DNA of 64,000 bases from Brachypodium distachyon (taxonomy: Eukaryota > Streptophyta > Magnoliopsida > Poales > Poaceae). Every line of letters begins with the position of its first letter. Within the stretch, counting starts at the first letter, position 1. Shown piece after piece: positions 57,290 to 64,000 of this stretch. A model generated the notes under the pieces. The model saw nothing but the letters and a program-made list of their open reading frames with translations. It did no database searches and had not been told where the DNA came from. A program made the position numbers and the translations under genes. The DNA lies in assembly GCF_000005505.3 (NCBI RefSeq), contig NC_016133.3, positions 35,922,737 through 35,986,736 on the forward strand, written 5' to 3'.

Positions 57290-60200
57290 GCCAGTGATCA
57301 TAGATCCATGGCACCGTCTCCATCCCTTTTGTCAGTGCAAACGTGTCTGCAAGATCCAAGACCCTTCCCGCCGCCTCCTATCCCAAGCACATTTTGATGG
57401 GGAGACCTCTTATCCGAAGCATGTTTCGATGGGGAAAGAATATGATTGTGATTGTGGGAGAGGACAAGGTGGAGAGAGGAGCCGGTAGAAATATGAGTTA
57501 TACGAGGTGCTAAATATAAGATGTTTCCCTGAAGTCTATACTCCATTCTTAAATACAATTGGATAGAATGTAAACACACTAACGTGTTGCCTCTAAAAAT
57601 GCCTCGTTTTTGAAATGTTGATAATTATATAAGTACATCTGTTTGGATATGTGCATGCGCATGCATACATGCATATGCAATGCATACATGCGTTTTGCAT
57701 ATAGTTGGTGTTCATTTATATGCGTTGGATATGTAGCGGGTGGTTGGGCTACCTTGTGGTAACGTACATATACGGCTAGAGTACCACTGTCACGCAAACG
57801 CTATTTAAGTGACTGGCAGTCAGCTAGCTCTCGTTCGAGCTCGATTAGTAGTAGTTCAGTCAACATCACTAGCTAGCTACGCGACAAGTGTCTTTACATG
57901 TACCTGAGGGAGAGAGCTAGTTACCTTGACCTAATAGGCACGATACACGCATAAGAAGCCCATGTACACCCGGGAAATGTGGTTTTGCACGGGGTGGCGA
58001 CTGTACCGTTAATCTAGACCACGCAACCAGTGTTGAGTTTCGTGTAGCCCACCAACCCTCTATATGTATATCAAACCGTATACTATATGATACGGAGTAG
58101 ATGGATTAGGGTAGGGAGTGAACACGTTGAACCTGGTGGTCTATCTGGGAGCGAGACTTGTTTCGATTTTATTTGGTGAAGAAGCTGTTTGGGAAATTCT
58201 GACGCATCTATTCATCAGGTTTGAGTCGCCAGCGAACGAAGATATTCTGTCTGTTTGGACACAGGCAATCATAGGCAAACGATTTCACAGTTTTACAGAC
58301 TAGTACGGAGTATAGAGCCTAACGTGCATGAGGCTAGTCATAGGGCAAATAACTTGAATAGTAACATAGGTGTCAACTAACCATTTTGGTGACATAGCAT
58401 GGCAAATGAAAAAAAAAAAAAGGTGATAACTAGATATGTTATCATAACATCACACAAATCAAAACAAGATGAGCTTACAAGACAACTAATGGCACAATGC
58501 ATGACACCACACATAAGTTAATATCCACTATGTTACTTCCCACTATAACCAACCTAAGCTTATGCAGACTCTAAGAACTGCATAGAGGTGCAACCCGACT
58601 GAGTTTGTTCCAATGATAAGAAAACGAAGCCTGGGGTGTTCTACACGTGGCGTCATAGCACCGGCGCGAAAGGCAGAACAAAATGAACTACTCCAACTAG
58701 CTAGCGAGCATTAATTAGTCAGTCACTGCATGAACCAAAACAAACAACAACCTGTACAAATCAAACAGCGCCATTGAGAAACATATTTCAGGACATACAC
58801 ACTGCAAACAGGAGAAAACACTTGCCTTACAGCAAAGCAAACCAGGTTGAAACGTACCAGCATAGACTACTTGTTCTTCTTCACGTACAGAACCAGGCTT
58901 CGTCGGTGGTGTCATCCCAGAAGAACGACCTTTTTTTCGAGAAGGCCAAGACCATGTATTAAATCAACCGACCCTTACAGAACGATATTTGAAGTTAAAG
59001 AAAATTACACACAAGTTCTTATAAGTAAGTCGTTGTCTTCCTCCTGCACTCGCCGGTGACGCATCGTGAGCGAAAGTCGATGCTGCTTCTGGACCTCTGA
59101 ACCACGTCGCAGCCAGAAAAACGTTGTTGACGTAAAAGCCGGGAAGTCGCTGCCAGCGACGGTGATTTGAGAAACAGACCACCATCCCGGAGAAAAAAAC
59201 GACGAATAGGGTTGGATGACCATCCCAAATCCGGCCAGACAGATCTGTGAAGACCTAGCCGCACTAACTCCACGATGAGGTCGAAACTGGCTGAGCCACA
59301 CCGATCGAAAAGAAACCCAATAAACAGAAACATGCAGACGACCTGCAAAACAGAAACACGAGACCAGATCCATCACTACATAAGAGCAGCGACCAACTGT
59401 CCCGCACTTCTGAAACCACCGGCAAGATCGCCGTCGATGAGGAGTCAGAAAAATCTTATTCTTGATACGTACAGTGACACCATCAACACCATAATGCCGC
59501 TGCAGGTTGGCCAAAGCCTAACTTTTAAAAACCTACAATAGCATGAAACGTATGGGAGGCAGGACGTCGTTCTTTTGCCAGCCGGCCGGTCGGCCAGCCG
59601 CCCGGGGAGACGATCAATCTCGAGGCGGCTAGGGCACGTCCTTGGAGGCACTCTTGCTGCAAGTCGATCGGTTGAGCAGATCTAAACAAGCGTGGAACGA
59701 GAACAAACCAGTGGTGCAAGCAAGATGAAGTAGTACATTACTTTTTCTTAGAGTTTAGGTCATCTCAATGACGTCTTAATTGCATCGTAGGAAATGTTGT
59801 ACACGGTGATTGCATCGTCCCGCCTGACAGCACATATGGCACGGCTGTGCCGTCGGCGCCAGCAGCATATCCCATTCATTAATCTGGCACGGTGCCGTCA
59901 ACTCCCAATGGGCCGCACCCTGTTACAGTCTGCGAGTGCATGAGAAGGTCCAAGCCCAACCCGGAGCTCCTTGGCCCAGACTGGCGCGAGGCCGAAGTGA
60001 GACTCCAGAAGCTTCCTGCACTCCTTTATACTTATTCTGCTTCTTGTAATCGTTATCGGGGTGTCGAATATAGCTTCCTGCACTCCTTTATACTTATTCT
60101 GCTTCTTGTAATCGTTATCGGGGTGTCGAATATCTGGAAACTGAACAAACTAAACCGAAGGAAATTACACTGCATGTCCATGAACTTGGCTGTGACGTTC

Positions 60201-60840
60201 AGTTTCATGCATTAACTTGAAAACTGTTTAAATGATTCACTGAACTTCGCAGCTTTGTTCATTTTAGTCCAGATGGCCAAAAGCAGGTGAAAATCGGCCA
60301 CGTTGGCATGTGTCGTGGACCTGGCCGACATGTGAGGGGGCTTTTCACAATTTTCTAGTTATGGATCTTTTCTGTTTAATCCCCTCAAGTCTCCAGAATG
60401 GGAAAACACTGCCCTTGCCGGTGAACCCACTTCGCGTCGGAATACTCGACGTCCACGCGAATGGCTCCGTCGATCGGTTCGTCGGCGGCTACTCCAACGG
60501 CCATATCCACGTCACATGCGTCATGACCGAATTTCGCCCGGATCTAGCCATTTGGACTAAAATGAGCAAAGCTGTCAAGTTTAGTGAGTCATTTGAGGAG
60601 TTTTCAAATTAATGGATGAAACTGAACATCGCTACCAAGTTCATGTACCCACAGTGCAATTTCCTCACTACCGAAGGGAAACCATCCCTCTGAACTCGAA
60701 TCAATCCCCAACAACTGAGTGACATGGATTGTGATCCACCTTTTTAGATTTTTTTTTTATCCTTCTTTCTTGCCTTGCAAAAACTGATTCAATCCGTATA
60801 AGCTGTGCCCGATGGATTGCCTCGATTGATCCATCAAAGT
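57290..60840 (+). ncRNA. Candidate 21-PHAS unit G, trigger site deleted
   Basis: Diverged copy of unit E, with shared GCCGCCTCCTATCCCAAGCAC, TATA box TATTTAAG at 57,802-57,809, GCTAGCTCTCGTTCGAGCT, AGAAGGTCCAAGCCCAACC and GAAACCATCCCTCTGA. At 57,934 the site is reduced to TAGGCACG followed directly by ATACACGCAT; about 20 nt present in unit E (the site's 3' part) are missing. Insertions have enlarged the unit. It would be predicted silent for miR2118-triggered phasiRNAs. Confidence 0.45.
60010..60133. repeat. Perfect 62-bp tandem duplication
   Basis: The unit starting AGCTTCCTGCACTCC and ending GGTGTCGAATAT occurs twice head to tail (60,010-60,071 and 60,072-60,133) without a mismatch, so it is young. 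Confidence 0.95.
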
Positions 60841-61195
60841 TATTACAATTTCCAATAAACAAAGCTTTTATTAGTGGTTTGAATGTTTGTAGCCGTACAG
60901 TCGATCTTCATCTTAGTTGATCTCTACGTAATCCACTGTATGTTCTCAATTTATCAATCTCCAGCCTCTCTCTCATCTCTATACCTTCCTCCTGAACTGA
61001 TCCCGGGATACCTTTCTGGATTATCTCTCTCCGTCAAAGCCTCTCTCTTCTTGAAAAAAAAACCCTCTCTTTCGATCATGCGTGTCGATTAAATAACGGT
61101 ACTTATGCATTGTCTTTTGTTCAACGCCAGCTGCGGATCGACAACAACTAAGGCTGCAAGCAAATTAATTCGATCTTGTCCAAATTTGAAGGACC

Positions 61196-61633
61196 TGTTA
61201 GGGTGATCTCCACAGTATGGGCCCAACGGCCCACCGGCCCCTATATCTAACGCGTCCAGATCGGGGGCGCCCAACTCACTATGGTTGGCGGGCTCCTGTC
61301 GTGCTGCGCAATGTAAAGAGGTGAGGGGGCCGGGGCATGCCTTACGAGGTTCGACTGCGTAGCCAAACCCCCACCGACAACCCCTACCGATCTAGGGTTC
61401 TGCGCAGAAGCAACGGGAAGCTCGCCGCCGTCGTCGCTCCCCGCCGCCGCCGCTCACCGTCACTCTTCCTCACCGCCATGTCGTCTACGCCGGCATCCTC
61501 GTCCAGCCAATGCGAAGGTATCCCTCCTCCTTCTCTTCCCTCTCTCTCTCGTCCCATACCCGAACCATGTTGATTCACAGAAAGATCTTCTACCGGCCGA
61601 GATCTACTCCTAGAGTTTACTAGGATTCTAACA
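61196..61633 (+). repeat. 5' LTR of the right-edge Copia element (438 bp)
   Basis: TG..CA ends; the left flank GGACC is the presumed target duplication, whose partner is outside the window. The primer-binding site follows one base later. Confidence 0.8.
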
Positions 61634-62774
61634 ATGATATCAGAGCTAGCTAGGCTTGTAGATCAGTCGGAAAAGAGAAAGAGAGAGGAAAAAAAAGGGC
61701 AAACCCTAACCCTAAAAGGCTTACCCGGGTGGAGAGTCGCCGCACCTAGGGAAGATACCCGCGGGCCGCCGGTCACCGCCAAGAAAAGAGACGCTGCCGC
61801 CGGTCGCTTGACGGTGACGCGCGCACCTTCGGGTGCGCGCGCGTGCCGGCAAGAGGCCGGGGACGACGCCGCGCCGGTGAACTCCGGTGAAGGGGGAGGA
61901 GAGGCCGGCAGCGCGGCTCGCCGTCGCTCGCCGGCGGGAGGCTCCGGCCAAGAGCTCCTCAGCCGCCGCCGCCAAGAAGAATGAAAGAAAAGGGAAAAGT
62001 AATTAGGGTTTTGACTGGGCTAGGGTTTTCAGCCGGGAGATAGTTTCATCCGGGCGAAACCCACGCTTAGCCGTCCGATCCGATCGGATGGCTGAGATTG
62101 AGCCTGGCGGGGCTGAGCCCTTGGTGGGCTGCGCGCAGGCCGTGGGCCACGGGCAAAGGAAAGCGCGGAAGTGGGCCGCAGCGCGGCAGCCTAGCGCGAG
62201 AAGAAGGCAGCGCGAGAGCGCGAGTGGGCCGTGGGCCGCGCACGCTGCGGGAGCGCGAGCACGCGAATGAGGCCGTGGGCTGTCGTGCATGGCCAGAGCA
62301 AAGCGCGCGCGTGGCAGGCCTTGGGCCGGGCGCAGTTTTGATCACAAAAGTGTTTTATTTTTTTACAGAAGTATTTCTTTGGTATTAATTTTTATCCTAT
62401 TCAAACTGAACCAACGAGATGTTTGTTTTAGGAAATAGAAAAGTGCAAAATATTGCTTCTGAAAAATATAAAGTTATGAATGTTGTTCATAGTTTCCGCT
62501 GCAAATAGTTTAAAAGTGTTGTTTAAATATGAAAAGAACATAATTAAAAGTGTTTTATGTTAATTGTGATCCTGTTTTTTTTTTGACCAACGTCATCAAT
62601 AGCATGATCATGATTAATGGTTAAAGTGTGCATTTAACTCTATTTTCTGCCCAACGGTGATATAGATTAAATTGCACAAACAGTTGTATGTATCAATTTT
62701 GACCAACGTTGAATTAATGCGTGCAATTGTTGTTATCTTCTCACGTCATTGTGGTTTCAGGATGGTACTACTTG

Positions 62775-64000
62775 ATGGGATGCCTCAAGGACGTGCCAAC
62801 CCTCAGGGGTGACAACTACACTAAGTGGAGAAAGAAAGTTGATCTAGCCTTTGTTTATGCCGAGGTGGACTGGGTGGTTGACACTCCACAGCCACCAAAA
62901 CCTACAGAGCCAGTCAGGGATGTGAAAGATGATGATGTTGCTTGGGATAAAAAGAAGAGGGAGTATGTTCCATTGGAGATGTCATACACCCTCGAGAACA
63001 AAAAGTGGCTCACCGCCAACAAAAAGTGCATGACTTTTATAAAGAACACAATTGAGCACGCTATTGTGGGCTCAATTGCAGAGTGTGCTTCCATAGGTAC
63101 AGTAACAATGAAAATGGCTCCTTCTTTAGTGAGGTTATACGAGCTAATGCCTGAACCAAAATACGTCATTGCTATGGGAGCTTGTACTATTAAGGGGGGA
63201 AGTTCAGTACGGATTTCTATAGTACTGTTCGAGGAGTTGATAAGTTAATTCCTGTGGATGTCTACTTGCCGGGTTGCCTCCCTAAACCGGAGGCGGTTAT
63301 AGATGCCCTAACAAAACTTCGTAAGAAGATATCGCGAGAAATAGTTGAGGATCGAAAGTATCTTGAAAAGATAAAGAACCAGTTCACTGGTTTTTCAAAG
63401 ATATATGCTACCCATCTGCTGAAGCAACTGGTGACAGAAAAGTACACACGATGAGGACATGGCATAAGAGAGCATATCCTCAGGATGAGCAACATGTCTT
63501 CTAAGTTGAAGCCCATGGATGCTGATCTAGAGATTAAACCTGCAATGCTTGTTCATCTGGTTATGGCTTCACTGCCAAAAGAGTTTGACACTTTTGTTGT
63601 CAACTACAATATGCAGTCAGAGCGGTGGGATATTGAAAAGACTATAGCCATGTGTGTGCAAGAAGAGGACAGAATTAAATCCTCATATGCTGATTTCCTG
63701 AACTATGTGAGGGATAGTAAGAAAATGAACTTCCATCAAGGCAATTAAAGTTCTCCTTCAAAGCCACATGGTAAAACTCCCATGCAACATCAGCAACAAC
63801 AAAAGCCTTTTCCAGTGGACAAAGATACATGCCTCCACTGAAGACTATGCATTACAAGAAAAATTGCCCGGAATGGCTAAAGTCAATCATGGCAAAGAAT
63901 GGTATAAACTCCATTTCCTTTGTAAATGAATCCTTGTATACACTGTTTTCGAAATCTACTTGGTGGATTGACTCTGGTGCAACTGTTCATGTTGCAAATT
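62775..64000 (+). pseudogene. Copia gag and start of protease, degenerate
   Basis: Starts near ATG 62,775 with gag phrases ([51 protein letters not shown]), is interrupted by plastid DNA at 63,094-63,356, then resumes ([20 protein letters not shown]). After an in-frame TGA at about 63,452 it continues [26 protein letters not shown] and [14 protein letters not shown], with a further TAA at about 63,746. The CCHC knuckle near 63,828-63,875 carries a 1-nt loss. It ends in the protease motif WIDSGATVHVAN at the window edge. Confidence 0.85.
63094..63356 (+). other. ndhK: Plastid ndhK fragment (NUPT) inside the Copia gag
   Basis: The translation gives plastid NADH-dehydrogenase subunit [31 protein letters not shown], then after a small frame disturbance [32 protein letters not shown] and REIVEDR. 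ndhK is encoded in the chloroplast genome of grasses. The insert is about 260 bp, in the same orientation as gag, and gag resumes immediately after it ([10 protein letters not shown]). A 1-nt loss near 63,195-63,215 breaks the ndhK frame. It is not a functional ndhK. Confidence 0.9.

Larger units (their letters stand above)
61196..64000 (+). mobile_element. Ty1-Copia retrotransposon, 5' part (continues past the right edge)
   Basis: LTR 61,196-61,633 (TGTTAGGG..TTCTAACA), then a primer-binding-like TGATATCAGAGC (61,635-61,646), a long GC-rich leader and gag from about 62,775. Protease WIDSGATVHVAN appears at the very end. Internal stops show it is inactive. The 3' half is not visible. Confidence 0.85.

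Noticed and set aside
59005..59514. 169-codon minus-strand ORF
   Set aside because: No recognisable domain, overlaps other frames and lies in a diverged duplicated non-coding unit.
61700..61720. Telomere-like CCCTAACCCTAA
   Set aside because: Only two short units inside a retrotransposon leader; not a telomeric array, at most a telo-box-like word.

Overview
This is nuclear DNA of a grass. The content points to Pooideae (a Brachypodium, Triticeae or oat relative): an Angela/BARE-type Copia LTR, many Stowaway MITEs with TA target duplications, a Tourist-type MITE, and miR2118-type target sites. The species is not identified. Most of the window is transposon or transposon-derived; the only ordinary intact host gene is an ATL-family RING-H2 ubiquitin ligase at 34.4-35.5 kb.

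Layout. 1-20 kb is a block marked by a large excess of the palindrome GTAC. It holds the 3' end of a FAR1/FHY3-like (MULE-transposase-derived) gene, two tandem plus-strand paralogues of a grass gene family of unknown function (3.1-7.4 and 10.1-13.6 kb), a small acidic gene (8.2-8.8 kb), and on the minus strand (14.7-18.7 kb) a third family member fused to an Ulp1/C48-like protease domain. All three family members carry lesions. 20-34 kb is a repeat sea: a Tourist MITE, an Angela solo LTR with perfect TSD, a 3.4-kb Ty3-type solo LTR inserted into one copy of a segmental duplication, and several MITEs. The ATL gene follows.

38.5-61 kb is, in my reading, the most interesting part: a tandem array of diverged non-coding units. 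Most share a TATA box about 120 bp upstream of a 22-nt site closely complementary to miR2118 (core AGGCATCAGGAA), the signature of grass 21-nt phasiRNA (21-PHAS) precursors, all on the plus strand. Six recognisable sites and one deleted site are seen. The array is interrupted by a nearly intact Copia element (42,796-48,740, minus strand), a CACTA-type end, a fold-back element and nested Stowaways.

61.2 kb to the right edge is the 5' part of another Copia element (LTR, primer-binding site, degenerate gag) whose gag is split by about 260 bp of plastid ndhK sequence.

How the parts relate: the left block may be one large Mutator-like element or its remains (transposase-like gene plus Ulp1-like accessory genes); the right half looks like a phasiRNA cluster growing by segmental duplication while being eroded by transposons. 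No alignment or folding program was run; exon boundaries come from GT/AG sites, reading frame and comparison between paralogues.
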